DNA of 55,569 nt from Methanoculleus sp. (GTDB taxonomy: Archaea; Halobacteriota; Methanomicrobia; Methanomicrobiales; Methanoculleaceae): assembly GCF_030019085.1 (NCBI RefSeq), contig NZ_JASEFJ010000012.1, positions 1-55,569 on the forward strand, written 5' to 3'. The position numbers and the translations under genes are program-made. A model generated the notes under the pieces. That model was not told the DNA's origin, made no database searches, and saw only the letters and a program-made list of their open reading frames with translations. Positions 8,371-16,921 of the stretch are shown one piece after another. How positions within the stretch are numbered: the first letter of the stretch is position 1; each line of letters begins with the position of its first letter.

Positions 8371-9240
8371 TCAGGCGGTGATCATCGTTCCGACGCCCTC
8401 GTCGGTGAAGAGTTCGAGGAGCAGGTTGTGCTCCCTGTTACCGTTGACGACGTGGGCGCTCGTGACACCGTTCCGGACCGCTTTCATGCAACCCTCGAGT
8501 TTCGGGATCATCCCGCCGGCGATGGCCCCGCTCTCGATCATACCCTCCGCCTCGGGGAGCGATAGACGGTGGTAGACCTGCTTCCGGTCGGCGTCCATAA
8601 CCCCATCGACGTCGGTCAGGTTGACCAGTTTGTAAGCCTGGAGTGCAATCGCGATCTCTGCTGCCGCGGTGTCGGCGTTGATGTTCAGGCTCCTGCCATG
8701 ACGGTCGATGGCGATCGGTGCCACCACCGGGATGTAGTTCTGGGCGAGGAGACAGTGGAGCACCTCGGGGTCGACCTCCTCGATCTCGCCGACATGTCCA
8801 AGGTCGACCTCCTCGAAGGTCTCCCCGATCTGCACCCTCTGAGGTTCCATCTTCCTGGCGATGAGAAGGTTGCCGTCGTTTCCTGAGATCCCGACCGCAC
8901 GGGTGCCGCAGTTTGCTATGAGGGAGACGATCCCGTCGTTGATCTTTCCCACCAGCACCATCTGGGCAATCTCAAGCGTCTCGGGGTCGGTGATCCGCAG
9001 ACCGCCGACGAACTTCGGTTCTTTGCCCATTGCTTTCATCTTGGCGGTGATCTCTGGCCCCCCACCGTGGACAAGGACAACCTTCATCCCCACGTAGTGG
9101 AGGAGGACGGAGTCCCTGATCACGGTCTCCAGGATCTTCTGATCGACCATTGCATGGCCGCCAAGTTTGATCACGATAGTCTTACCGTAGAACTTCTGGA
9201 TGTAGGGGAGAGCCTCCATCAGCACGTCTTCTCGCTTCAT
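8371..9240 (-). CDS. argB: Acetylglutamate kinase
   Basis: ArgB phosphorylates N-acetylglutamate, the second step of arginine synthesis. The 290-residue amino acid kinase fold shows [11 protein letters not shown] (ATP phosphate loop), [20 protein letters not shown] (substrate-binding region) and [10 protein letters not shown] near the C-terminus. The reading frame continues to 9288, but the ATG at 9240 overlaps the argJ stop (ATGA), matches family N-termini ([19 protein letters not shown]) and is preferred. It is the last gene of the minus-strand arginine operon. Confidence 0.95.
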   Translation of the reverse strand: MKREDVLMEALPYIQKFYGKTIVIKLGGHAMVDQKILETVIRDSVLLHYVGMKVVLVHGGGPEITAKMKAMGKEPKFVGGLRITDPETLEIAQMVLVGKINDGIVSLIANCGTRAVGISGNDGNLLIARKMEPQRVQIGETFEEVDLGHVGEIEEVDPEVLHCLLAQNYIPVVAPIAIDRHGRSLNINADTAAAEIAIALQAYKLVNLTDVDGVMDADRKQVYHRLSLPEAEGMIESGAIAGGMIPKLEGCMKAVRNGVTSAHVVNGNREHNLLLELFTDEGVGTMITA

Positions 9241-10376
9241 GTCGTATACTTCCCGTTGATCTCCACGTATCTCTCGGTGAGGTCGCATCCCCAGACTGTC
9301 GCCTGGCCGTCACCCACGGCGAGGTCAAGGTCGAAAGTGACGGTATCGCCGTGCATCGCTGCTTTTGCCGCTGCAGGTTCGGCGACGATCTCACCACGAC
9401 GTACAAGGGTCACGTCCCCGACCCGGAGCGAGACGGCGTAGGGGTCAAACTCCACGCCCGCCCTGCCCGCCGCCGCGACAACCCTGCCCCAGTTCGGGTC
9501 CTCGCCGTAGACGGCGGTCTTGACGAGCGGGGAGGCGACGATCGTCCTTGCAACGGCCGCTGCCCCCTCTTCGTCGGGGGCGCCGCGGACCGTGACCATC
9601 AGGAGTTTCGTTGCCCCCTCACCGTCGCGTGCGATCTGGATGGCAAGGTCGCGACATACCGCCTCTATGCCCTTCGCCAGGTCGTCGCGGTTCACTTTAC
9701 CTGCGGCGCCCGTTGCGGTGCAGAACGCGGCGTCGTTTGTGCTTGTATCTCCGTCGACCACCACACGGTTAAACGACCGGCGGGCCGCCTGCCGCAGGAT
9801 CTCCCGGAGCACCGGCGCCTCTACCTCCGCGTCGGTGTAGATGAACGCAAGCATCGTCCCCATGTTCGGTGCGATCATCCCGCTACCCTTGGCGATACCC
9901 CCGACGGTAAACGACTCTGTCTTTAAAAGGGCATGCTTTGGGAAGGTGTCGGTGGTCATGATTGCCCGTGCCGCCGCCTCCTCGGCTTCGGCACTCCGGG
10001 CAAGTAGCGGCGATGCCCGTCCGCACTGCATTCGGATCAGGGGGAGATCCAGGTATCGCCCGATCACCCCGGTGCTCGCGACACCGACTGCCTCCGGTTC
10101 AAGACCGAGTGAGGAGGCCGCGATGGCGGACATCTCCACCGCATCACGGTAGCCCCGCTCACCGGTGTAGGCGTTAGCGCACCCGCTGTTGACAACGATC
10201 GCCTCGAGCGCACCCCTTTGCAACCGCTCCATCATCAACTCGACCGGGGCCGCTCTAACAAGGTTAGACGTGAATACACCGGCTGCGGTTCCGCCCGCCC
10301 GGATAAGAGCAAGCCCGAACTTTCCGTCCTTCAGTCCCGCGGCAAAGACACCCTCTACCGCGCAGATGCTCTTCAC
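9237..10376 (-). CDS. argJ: Bifunctional ornithine acetyltransferase / N-acetylglutamate synthase
   Basis: ArgJ recycles the acetyl group from acetylornithine to glutamate. In many archaea it also makes acetylglutamate from acetyl-CoA. It has 379 residues, is an N-terminal nucleophile enzyme and cleaves itself before a Thr. The site is [16 protein letters not shown], with T174 as nucleophile. The residue before it is Gly, whereas most relatives have Ala, a small change in the cleavage motif. [10 protein letters not shown] forms the oxyanion hole region. Both ends overlap neighbours by four bases (CBS gene and argB), so translation is tightly coupled. Confidence 0.95.
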   Translation of the reverse strand: MKSICAVEGVFAAGLKDGKFGLALIRAGGTAAGVFTSNLVRAAPVELMMERLQRGALEAIVVNSGCANAYTGERGYRDAVEMSAIAASSLGLEPEAVGVASTGVIGRYLDLPLIRMQCGRASPLLARSAEAEEAAARAIMTTDTFPKHALLKTESFTVGGIAKGSGMIAPNMGTMLAFIYTDAEVEAPVLREILRQAARRSFNRVVVDGDTSTNDAAFCTATGAAGKVNRDDLAKGIEAVCRDLAIQIARDGEGATKLLMVTVRGAPDEEGAAAVARTIVASPLVKTAVYGEDPNWGRVVAAAGRAGVEFDPYAVSLRVGDVTLVRRGEIVAEPAAAKAAMHGDTVTFDLDLAVGDGQATVWGCDLTERYVEINGKYTT

Positions 10377-10867
10377 GACTCTTCCTCCTCCTCGCCGGAG
10401 GACGCCCCAAGACCGTTGACTATGTCCGCCCGGGTGACGATGCCGACCAGTTTCCCGTCACGGAGCACCGGGAGGCGTGCGATCCCCTCGTGGAGCATCA
10501 GGGACGCCGCCTCGGAGATATCGGCCTCCTCGTCGATCGCGATAACCGGGCTGCTCATCACCCGCCGTACCTCCATGTTGCTTATATCGGTGAGTGCCCT
10601 CTTTGTCCTCTCCCAGTTAATGAACTCTCTGACCGGGATCTCGATCACCTCGAGCGGCGATGGAAGCCAGAGGTCATCGGAGAGGTCACCGACGTCCAGT
10701 AGTGAGAGGATATCTGTCTCGGTGATGATCCCCGCCACCCGGTCGCCGTCCATCACAGGAAGCCCACCGATATGGTACTTACGGAGCAAAGCTGCCGCCT
10801 CACGAAGAGGTGAGTCTACCCGGACGGTCACAGGGTTCGGGGTCATTATATCTTTTACCTTCAACAT
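10373..10867 (-). CDS. Paired CBS-domain protein in the arginine operon
   Basis: The protein has 164 residues and consists of two CBS domains with no attached enzyme. Domain 1 begins VKDIMTPNPVTVR and domain 2 begins VRRVMSSPVIAIDEEADI. Each ends in a GIITETDI- or GIVTRADI-type motif that usually binds adenine nucleotides or S-adenosylmethionine. An acidic tail (EEEEES) closes the chain. It lies between argC and argJ and overlaps argJ by four bases, so a role as an energy or nucleotide sensor for the pathway is possible. No direct evidence ties it to arginine synthesis beyond gene order. Confidence 0.9.
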   Translation of the reverse strand: MLKVKDIMTPNPVTVRVDSPLREAAALLRKYHIGGLPVMDGDRVAGIITETDILSLLDVGDLSDDLWLPSPLEVIEIPVREFINWERTKRALTDISNMEVRRVMSSPVIAIDEEADISEAASLMLHEGIARLPVLRDGKLVGIVTRADIVNGLGASSGEEEEES

Positions 10868-10878
10868 TCGGCATCACC

Positions 10879-11865
10879 TCAGGGTAGCATCCCGGCGAAC
10901 CGCAGACCTGCGTCCTCCGCAAACCCGCACATAAGGTTCATGTTCTGGATCGCCTGACCGCTTGCCCCCTTGACCAGGTTGTCGATCGTCGAGACAGCAA
11001 CAACCCTCTCTCCTTCGCTCTCCACCGCAACGTCGCAGAAGTTCGTCCCCCGGACGGCCGCAAGGGTCGGTTTCTGGTAGCGGACGAAGAACTCGTCTGC
11101 ATAGTAATTCCGGTAAAGCGACTCGACCTCCTTCTGCTCCATGGGTTCGGAGAGGAGGATGTGGGCGGTTGTAAGGATGCCCCTGTTCACAGGTAGGAGG
11201 TGGGGCGTGAAGTAACACCTCGCGCCTGAACCGAGTCGGGCGACCTCCTGCCTCATCTCGGCAAGGTGGCGGTGAGTCGTCCATTTGTAGGCGCTGAAGT
11301 TGTCGCCGACGTTGGGGTAGTGGGTGGTCTCAGACGGGGTGTTCCCTGCGCCGGAGACTCCCGTCTTTGAGTCGTAGATGATGGTATGGGCAAACCTTGC
11401 AAGCGGCGCTGCCGCAAGCGTTGCACCTGTCGGGAAACAACCCGGGTTTGCGACGAAAGAGGCGCCCCTTATCTCGTCCCGGTGGAGCTCGGTCAGGCCG
11501 TATGGGGCCTCAAAGTAGGCCTGGTGGGTCACGCCGTAGACCTTTTCGTACACATCCTTCGGGAGGCGGTAGTCGGCCGAGAGGTCGACGGTCTTTATCC
11601 CACGTTCTCCCAGTGTCCCGGCAATCAGCATCGCCGCGGTGTGGGGTACGGCCAGGAAGGCGAAGTCAGCGTCGATATCGCCGACTTCTGTGTTTCGGAA
11701 GACAAGGTCGGTCAGACCACGGAGGTGGGGGTGGACCGATGCGACGGGTGTGCCGTCCAGTCGCCGGGACGTCGCAACGACGACCTCCGCTGATGGGTGG
11801 TTCAGCAGCAGTCGCATCAACTCGCCACCGGTGTAGCCGGATGCGCCGATAATCGCAATATCCAT
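10879..11865 (-). CDS. argC: N-acetyl-gamma-glutamyl-phosphate reductase
   Basis: ArgC catalyses the third step of arginine synthesis and uses NADPH to reduce acetylglutamyl phosphate to the semialdehyde. It has 328 residues. The Rossmann motif [14 protein letters not shown] is at residues 7-20. The catalytic cysteine is C143 in [10 protein letters not shown], and HRHLAEM supplies the catalytic-region His. It is followed 11 bases later by the CBS gene and preceded 25 bases upstream by an ADP-ribosylglycohydrolase gene on the same strand. Confidence 0.96.
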   Translation of the reverse strand: MDIAIIGASGYTGGELMRLLLNHPSAEVVVATSRRLDGTPVASVHPHLRGLTDLVFRNTEVGDIDADFAFLAVPHTAAMLIAGTLGERGIKTVDLSADYRLPKDVYEKVYGVTHQAYFEAPYGLTELHRDEIRGASFVANPGCFPTGATLAAAPLARFAHTIIYDSKTGVSGAGNTPSETTHYPNVGDNFSAYKWTTHRHLAEMRQEVARLGSGARCYFTPHLLPVNRGILTTAHILLSEPMEQKEVESLYRNYYADEFFVRYQKPTLAAVRGTNFCDVAVESEGERVVAVSTIDNLVKGASGQAIQNMNLMCGFAEDAGLRFAGMLP

Positions 11866-11890
11866 AAGATGGAGTCTCTTTTATGGAATC

Positions 11891-12826
11891 TTAAGGCTTT
11901 GTGGTATAGCGTTGATAGAGCCGGGTGGCCAGGGAATCTATCTCGTCCTTCCCCTCAAGTCCATTCAGGAGATCCTGCGGGAGGGCGGATCTCCCGTAAA
12001 CCGCGCCTGCATAGGCCCCGCATATAAACGCAATGGTGTCGGTGTTCCCGCCGACGTGTGCGGCAGTGGTGAGGAGTATTGTGAGATCTTTTATGCGACT
12101 GATCAGGAAGAAGGCGAGCGGTATGGTCTGGTAGACTGTAACATCGTTCCCTATCACCGAGAGTGCACCCTCCAGGCTGATCCCTTCCTGCTCAAGATTC
12201 AGGGCGTCGCGGATCTTGTTACCGAGCGTGACGTCCTCAAGCGTGGCATGTTTCCCGGCAAGGGTGATGGCGTCGGCGCGGCCACGAACGGCGTGGTGGA
12301 CGAGCATCCCGACGCTGACCGCTCCAGCGTGTGCTCCCGGGTGGGTGTGCGTGACGCTGCAGGCCTTGACCACCCGTTCGGTCACGTCGATCGGGTCGTC
12401 GTAGAGGAGGCCGAACGGGACGGCGATACCGGTGCATCCGGCGGTGCTCGATGAGACTCCTGCCGATACCGGGGGATCGCTGGAGAGGAGGATTTGACGG
12501 CAGGCGGCGTCCACAGCGGCATCAGGAAACCTGAGATCGCCGTTCATATACATCCGTGCAAGGGCGGCCGCGTATCCCTGCTCCGAGTAGGTGCCGTCGG
12601 CGAGCATCCCTGCCACAAGGAGCATCATCTGGGTGTCGTCGGTGAACTGTCCGGGTTTAAGCCCGGCGTTCGGGTGTCCCCGCCAGGCACGGTGGTAGCC
12701 CTCATGGAGGTTCTGGAAGTCAGGTGGTGCCGTCTCCCGCGCCATACCCAGGGCGTCTCCGATGGCGGCCCCAAGGAGACAGCCCCTGAACTGATCGAGC
12801 ATTTGAGTAATACTCTCTAAGGTCAT
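11891..12826 (-). CDS. ADP-ribosylglycohydrolase (DraG/ARH family)
   Basis: This is an all-alpha, two-Mg2+ hydrolase of the ADP-ribosylglycohydrolase family, 311 residues. The motifs are GCLLGAAIGDALGMA, GQFTDDTQM (metal-binding Asp pair), THTHPGAHAGA, and HVGGNTDTIAF for the last metal site, where many relatives read GGDTDT, so an Asp is Asn here. Substrates in the family include ADP-ribosyl-arginine, ADP-ribose esters and related nucleosides. It opens the arginine operon. Whether it acts on arginine-linked ADP-ribose is untested. ATG at 12826 is used. A second Met eight codons later (MLDQFRGCLLG) is a good alternative. Confidence 0.85.
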   Translation of the reverse strand: MTLESITQMLDQFRGCLLGAAIGDALGMARETAPPDFQNLHEGYHRAWRGHPNAGLKPGQFTDDTQMMLLVAGMLADGTYSEQGYAAALARMYMNGDLRFPDAAVDAACRQILLSSDPPVSAGVSSSTAGCTGIAVPFGLLYDDPIDVTERVVKACSVTHTHPGAHAGAVSVGMLVHHAVRGRADAITLAGKHATLEDVTLGNKIRDALNLEQEGISLEGALSVIGNDVTVYQTIPLAFFLISRIKDLTILLTTAAHVGGNTDTIAFICGAYAGAVYGRSALPQDLLNGLEGKDEIDSLATRLYQRYTTKP

Positions 12827-12962
12827 TCTTAAGGGTTGTTGTTTGTCGGTGAAGGGTCCTTTCTGGATCCTGAGTCTTCCCGATCGCCAAATGCGCGTGT
12901 ATGCGCCCCGGATGAGAAATTCAGGAGTTTTATGGGTTACATGGGTCGATCAAAAGCACATC

Positions 12963-12969
12963 TTTTATA
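12963..12969 (+). promoter_or_regulatory. TATA box of the antiporter operon
   Basis: TTTTATAC at about 12963-12969 is about 50 bases before the likely TTG start at 13018, and the next 30 bases are AT-rich. The expected start of transcription is near 12993. It is the only good promoter seen before the ten-gene operon. Confidence 0.5.
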
Positions 12970-13017
12970 CGTTGCCCCCTCCTAATAAGGATATTAAATT
13001 TGCAGAGAGGGTATGCG

Positions 13018-13542
13018 TTGTCTTCAGGTAAAAAAAGGCCGTCGGTGTCTCAGTATATAGTCACGTTTGCGGTATTGATATTCTTCTGGTATATCCTGTC
13101 AGGATATCTGGAACCGTTCTATATCGGCGCCGGGATCATATGCTGTGCCATCGTGACCCTTATCTCAACCGACCTTCTCTTCCTCTCTAATGAGACCAGC
13201 GTTTTGCGGTCTGTGGGGACGTTCATCCGGTTCATCGGCTATCTTCCACGGTTGATACTGGCAATTATCATTGCCAACTTCGACGTTGCCTACCGCGTCC
13301 TTCATCCCCGCATGCCGATCGACCCCGGTATCATCACAGTCGATACGCCATTTAAAAACGATATCCTGCGTACAGCGTTTGCAAACGCGCTCACCCTGAC
13401 CCCCGGCACGGTGACCGTTGAGGTGGTCGGCGGGAGATACACTGTGCACGCCCTTGTCCGTGAGGCGGCGGAAGAATCTCTACTCAGAGAGAAGGATATG
13501 CAGAAAAGTCTCGCACATGTCTTTGGTGAGGGCGAAGAATGA
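13018..13542 (+). CDS. mnhE: Mrp/Mnh-type antiporter subunit E
   Basis: MrpE (MbhA-like) is a small membrane subunit of multi-subunit cation/proton antiporters. The frame is open from a TTG at 13000, but a TTG at 13018 has AGAGGG about six bases upstream and gives about 174 residues, so I prefer it. Two or three hydrophobic segments at the N-terminus are followed by a soluble tail with the MrpE motif FANALTLTPGTVTVEV and HAL. It is the first gene of the operon, and its stop overlaps the next ATG by four bases. Confidence 0.88.
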   Translation: MSSGKKRPSVSQYIVTFAVLIFFWYILSGYLEPFYIGAGIICCAIVTLISTDLLFLSNETSVLRSVGTFIRFIGYLPRLILAIIIANFDVAYRVLHPRMPIDPGIITVDTPFKNDILRTAFANALTLTPGTVTVEVVGGRYTVHALVREAAEESLLREKDMQKSLAHVFGEGEE

Positions 13543-13799
13543 TCGATCTCTTCGACGCCAGCGTGGTCGTACTCATATTGACGATCTTCCTCTGTCTCTA
13601 CCGGGTGGGCAGGGGCCCCGGGGTTGAGAACCGCCTGATTGCTGTGAACACCATCGGAACAAAGACAATCATTCTCCTGATACTCATCGGACTCATATAC
13701 GGGCGGCCGATCTTCCTGGATATCGCGATCGTCTATGCGATGATAAACTTCATTGCGACGATTGCGGTCGCCAGATACCTCAAAGAGGGATGCGTATGA
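13539..13799 (+). CDS. mnhF: Mrp/Mnh-type antiporter subunit F
   Basis: This 86-residue protein has three membrane segments. The family core GPGVENRLIAVNTIGTKTIILL and the Asp in FLDIAIVYAMINFIATIAVARY match MrpF/MbhB. The start overlaps mnhE as ATGA. MrpF is needed for assembly and activity of Mrp complexes in bacteria. It has no redox site of its own. Confidence 0.92.
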   Translation: MIDLFDASVVVLILTIFLCLYRVGRGPGVENRLIAVNTIGTKTIILLILIGLIYGRPIFLDIAIVYAMINFIATIAVARYLKEGCV

Positions 13800-14104
13800 T
13801 GAACACTCTGGCCAGCATCTTCGTCGTCATCGGCCTCTTCTTCATGGTCGTCGGTGCCTTAGGTCTTATCAGGCTTCCTGATTTCTATACCCGTGTCCAC
13901 GCAAGCGGCAAGTGCGACACGATGGGGGAGGGGATGATGCTTCTTGGTTTCATCCTCTACGAGGGGACGAGCCTGATCGCGGTTAAGATGTTCCTGCTGG
14001 TGCTTTTCATATTCATCACCTCGCCGACGGCCGTCCATGCCATCATGAATGTCGCACATACCTGCGGAACTGAACCATGGAAGATCGGGGATGAACGGCG
14101 ATGA
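13796..14104 (+). CDS. mnhG: Mrp/Mnh-type antiporter subunit G
   Basis: This is a three-segment membrane protein of about 102 residues. GALGLIRLPDFYTRVHASGKCDTMG is the conserved MrpG/MbhC core (quoted in part: LPDFYTRVHASGKCDT). An ATG at 13790 is also in frame, but the one at 13796 gives the four-base ATGA overlap seen throughout this operon and sits at a better distance from AAGAGGGA, so it is preferred. Confidence 0.92.
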   Translation: MMNTLASIFVVIGLFFMVVGALGLIRLPDFYTRVHASGKCDTMGEGMMLLGFILYEGTSLIAVKMFLLVLFIFITSPTAVHAIMNVAHTCGTEPWKIGDERR

Positions 14105-14346
14105 TCTGGGACCTTGACTTTGCACTCCTCCTCTTTATGATCATCTGTGCAATAGCGGCGATAACCGTCCGCGACCTACTCCACGCGGCGGTCATCCTTG
14201 CTGCTTACTCCCTGATCATGACGGTGCTCTGGTCGGAGATGAACGCCGTCGACGTCGCCTTCACCGAGGCGGTGGTGGGGGCAGGCGTCACTACCGTCCT
14301 ATTCATCGCGGCCATAGCAAGAACTGAAAGGAGTTCTTCAGATTGA
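14101..14346 (+). CDS. MbhD-like antiporter subunit (DUF4040)
   Basis: The protein has 81 residues and three membrane segments. VRDLLHAAVILAAYSLIMTVLW and DVAFTEAVVGAGVTTVLFIAA match the MbhD/DUF4040 domain, which in bacteria is the part of MrpA after its antiporter domain. Here it is a free protein, as in the membrane-bound hydrogenase (Mbh) clusters of Thermococcales. The start overlaps mnhG as ATGA. Confidence 0.87.
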   Translation: MIWDLDFALLLFMIICAIAAITVRDLLHAAVILAAYSLIMTVLWSEMNAVDVAFTEAVVGAGVTTVLFIAAIARTERSSSD

Positions 14347-14618
14347 ACGTAAAAGCTCTGCTTGCAGTTCTCTTAATAGGCGTCATCCTCTTCTGGGCGG
14401 TCGGAGATATGCCGGCGTTTGGTGATCCACAGTCCCCAGCCACTCGCTATACCGGAAAACTATACGTAGATCTGGCCCTTCAGGACGTCGGGGTCGAGAA
14501 CATCGTCACAGCAATACTTGCGAGTTACCGTGGGTTCGATACGCTTGGAGAGACTGTGGTGATCTTCACCGCAGGTATATCGGTCGCTCTCCTGCTGAGA
14601 CGGGGGGGGCGACTGTGA
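14343..14618 (+). CDS. MbhE-like antiporter subunit
   Basis: This 91-residue membrane protein starts at a TTG that overlaps the preceding stop (TTGA). One segment lies at the N-terminus and one at the end (ETVVIFTAGISVALLLRRG). The central stretch DVGVENIVTAILASYRGFDTLGE matches the MbhE domain, also equivalent to a C-terminal part of bacterial MrpA. It is a conserved structural subunit with no known catalytic residue. Confidence 0.85.
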   Translation: MNVKALLAVLLIGVILFWAVGDMPAFGDPQSPATRYTGKLYVDLALQDVGVENIVTAILASYRGFDTLGETVVIFTAGISVALLLRRGGRL

Positions 14619-15046
14619 GGGAGAACGTAGTAATCCGGACGATATCACGGATTTCGGTGCCGTTTATCCAGGTTTTTGCCCTCTACGTCATAGTGCATGG
14701 TGCGGTGGGAGCAGGTGGAGGGTTCCAGGGTGGTGTCGCCTTTGCTGCATCTTTTATCCTGATGTTCATCGCTTTCGGGCTCTCTGGTGTCGAGAAGCGG
14801 CTTGGAAAGAAGTGGCTCATGGTCTACTCCATTATCGGGATTGCTATCTATGCAGGTATCGGGTTCCTCTGCCTCGCTGCTGGTGGAAACTACCTGGAGT
14901 ATGGGGCAATCGAGTCGGCAGTTGGCGTGGCCCATCTCCATGGATACCTGATCGACGCGGTTGAGATGGGGATAGGGATCACCGTGATGGCGGTGATGGT
15001 CTCGATAATCTCTGATGTGATGGATAGAGATGGTGAGTCCCCGTGA
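14615..15046 (+). CDS. mnhB: Mrp/Mnh-type antiporter subunit B
   Basis: This is a 143-residue, four-segment membrane protein. The sequence VHGAVGAGGGFQGGVAFAASFILMF is the MnhB/MrpB signature (key part GAGGGFQGG). It starts at a GTG that overlaps the preceding stop (GTGA) and ends overlapping the next gene. MrpB sits between MrpA and MrpC in known complexes. Confidence 0.92.
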   Translation: MRENVVIRTISRISVPFIQVFALYVIVHGAVGAGGGFQGGVAFAASFILMFIAFGLSGVEKRLGKKWLMVYSIIGIAIYAGIGFLCLAAGGNYLEYGAIESAVGVAHLHGYLIDAVEMGIGITVMAVMVSIISDVMDRDGESP

Positions 15047-15420
15047 TGGAAGCGGTCCTTGAGGCATTCCTCTCGCACTACAACTATGGGATGGCAATCA
15101 TCCTGATGATGATCGGGCTGTATGCGTTGATCGCCAAGCAGAACCTGGTAAAGAAACTTATCGGGCTCAATATCTTCCAGACCGCGATATTCCTCTTCTA
15201 CATCTCGTTTGCCGATGTTGAAGGGGGTATAGCACCGATCTACCTCCCTGAAGGGATGGAAGCCATCTACGTCAACCCCCTTCCGCACGTCCTGATTCTG
15301 ACCGCGATCGTCGTCGGGGTGAGCGTGACTGCGGTCGGTCTCTCGCTCATAGTCCGGATCTACGAGGAGTATGGAGTCATCGATGAGGCTGGTCTGTTAA
15401 AGATGGTGAAGAGACGATGA
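15043..15420 (+). CDS. mnhC: Mrp/Mnh-type antiporter subunit C (NuoK-like)
   Basis: This is a 125-residue NuoK-like protein with three membrane segments. AKQNLVKKLIGLNIFQTAIFLFY and LPHVLILTAIVVGVSVTAVGLSL match MrpC/NuoK (key parts LIGLNIFQTA and LTAIVVG). The GTG at 15043 overlaps the mnhB stop. The ATG immediately after it, at 15046, is an equally likely start. It links the antiporter-like subunits in the complex. Confidence 0.91.
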   Translation: MMEAVLEAFLSHYNYGMAIILMMIGLYALIAKQNLVKKLIGLNIFQTAIFLFYISFADVEGGIAPIYLPEGMEAIYVNPLPHVLILTAIVVGVSVTAVGLSLIVRIYEEYGVIDEAGLLKMVKRR

Positions 15421-16919
15421 TCGAACACCTCCCTGTCCTCCTGGTAACCGTCCCGATCGTGGCGGCGCTCCTGATACTCCTGCTTGGCTGGCACGACAGC
15501 CGGTTCTGCTACCCGCTCACACTCGCAACGATCCTCTTCCAGTTCGCTGGCGGGATCGCACTTCTCATCGAGGTGATGCGGGAAGGGACGATCCATTACT
15601 ATCTCGGGGGATGGGCACCACCGCTCGGGATCGAGTTTGTCATCGATACCTTCAACGGCTACATCCTGCCGATCGTCCTCCTGCTGGCCCTGGCAACGGC
15701 GGTTTATGCACGAAGGAGCGTCGAAAAGGAGATCAAACCGGAGAAGATCGTCTCGTTCTACGTTCTCTTCCAGCTCCTTGTGACCGGTCTTGTCGGCATG
15801 ACGATCACCGGGGACATCTTCAACCTCTACGTCTTCCTGGAGATATCGTCGATCGCTGCCTACACCCTGATCGCCTCCTCCCGGAAGCCACGCGCCTATG
15901 TTGCAGCCTTAAACTACCTGGTTCTCGGTTCGATTGCAGGAGGTTTTGTCCTGCTGGGCATAGGAAACCTCTACGTTGCGACCGGGACACTGAACATGGC
16001 AGACCTTGCCCGCCTGCTCCCCGCGTCGTATGGGCTTGCAACGGTTCATACCGCGTTTCTCCTGCTGGTAATCGGTTTCTCCATAAAGGTTGCACTCTTT
16101 CCGCTCCATCTCTGGCTCCCTGATGCCTACACGGAAGCCCCGTCTGCGGTGACGGTCCTGATTTCGACCGTGATGGCCAAGGTGAGCGTCTATGCGATGT
16201 TCAGGGTCATATTCTCGGTCTTCACGACGGCATACTTCGTCGAGACCGTGCCGGTGACCGAGCTCATCCTCTTCATCGCAGCAGTTGCGATAGTTGCCGG
16301 TGCGGTGCTGGCCATCGCACAGGAAGACCTGAAGCGGATGCTCGCTTACTCGAGCGTCAGCCAGGTCGGCTACATCGTCTTTGCGCTGGGCGTTGCAAAC
16401 CAGATCGCGCTGGAAGGCGGGCTCCTGCATATCCTTGGCCACGCCGTGATGAAAGGTTGCCTCTTCATGGTCGCGGGGGTGATCATATACCGACTGGGGA
16501 CATCGAGTTTTTCCGACCTCAAAGGTGTTGCAGCAACGATGCCGGTCACCTGTGCCGCGTTCGCCCTCGCCGGGGCGTCGATGATCGGTGTCCCCCCAAC
16601 AATCGGGTTTGCAAGCAAGTATTACCTGGTGCTTGGAGCGCTTGAAGCGGGGCACTGGGTCTATGCGGCCGTCCTCCTGGCAGGTTCGCTCCTGGCGGTC
16701 GGCTACATCTGGCGGTTCATCGAGGTCGCCTACTTCAGCGCCTCGAGTCACCACGAAGGCGGCGATCACCACCCGGCACCGGGGGTGCGCGAGGCGCCTC
16801 TCTCTATGCTCGTCCCGATGGTCATTCTGAGCATCCTCTGTCTTGTCCTTGGCATCTTCGTGGATCCTCTGATGAAGATAGTCGCTCCTGCCGTCTCGCT
16901 GTTACTCGGGGGTGCCTGA
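15417..16919 (+). CDS. mnhD: Antiporter subunit MrpD/MbhH-like (first of three NuoL/M/N-type)
   Basis: The 500-residue protein has about 14 membrane segments of the NuoL/M/N proton-channel family. The channel residues are all present: E142 in VFLEISSIAAYTL, K224 in FSIKVALFPLHLWLPDA, K255 in VMAKVSVYA, and a late Lys in HAVMKGCLFMVAGV. NLYVFLEIS and the following order are typical of MrpD. It overlaps mnhC by four bases. The role is Na+ or H+ transfer driven by the ion gradient, because no redox partner is encoded in the operon. Confidence 0.92.
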   Translation: MIEHLPVLLVTVPIVAALLILLLGWHDSRFCYPLTLATILFQFAGGIALLIEVMREGTIHYYLGGWAPPLGIEFVIDTFNGYILPIVLLLALATAVYARRSVEKEIKPEKIVSFYVLFQLLVTGLVGMTITGDIFNLYVFLEISSIAAYTLIASSRKPRAYVAALNYLVLGSIAGGFVLLGIGNLYVATGTLNMADLARLLPASYGLATVHTAFLLLVIGFSIKVALFPLHLWLPDAYTEAPSAVTVLISTVMAKVSVYAMFRVIFSVFTTAYFVETVPVTELILFIAAVAIVAGAVLAIAQEDLKRMLAYSSVSQVGYIVFALGVANQIALEGGLLHILGHAVMKGCLFMVAGVIIYRLGTSSFSDLKGVAATMPVTCAAFALAGASMIGVPPTIGFASKYYLVLGALEAGHWVYAAVLLAGSLLAVGYIWRFIEVAYFSASSHHEGGDHHPAPGVREAPLSMLVPMVILSILCLVLGIFVDPLMKIVAPAVSLLLGGA

Positions 16920-16921
16920 GA

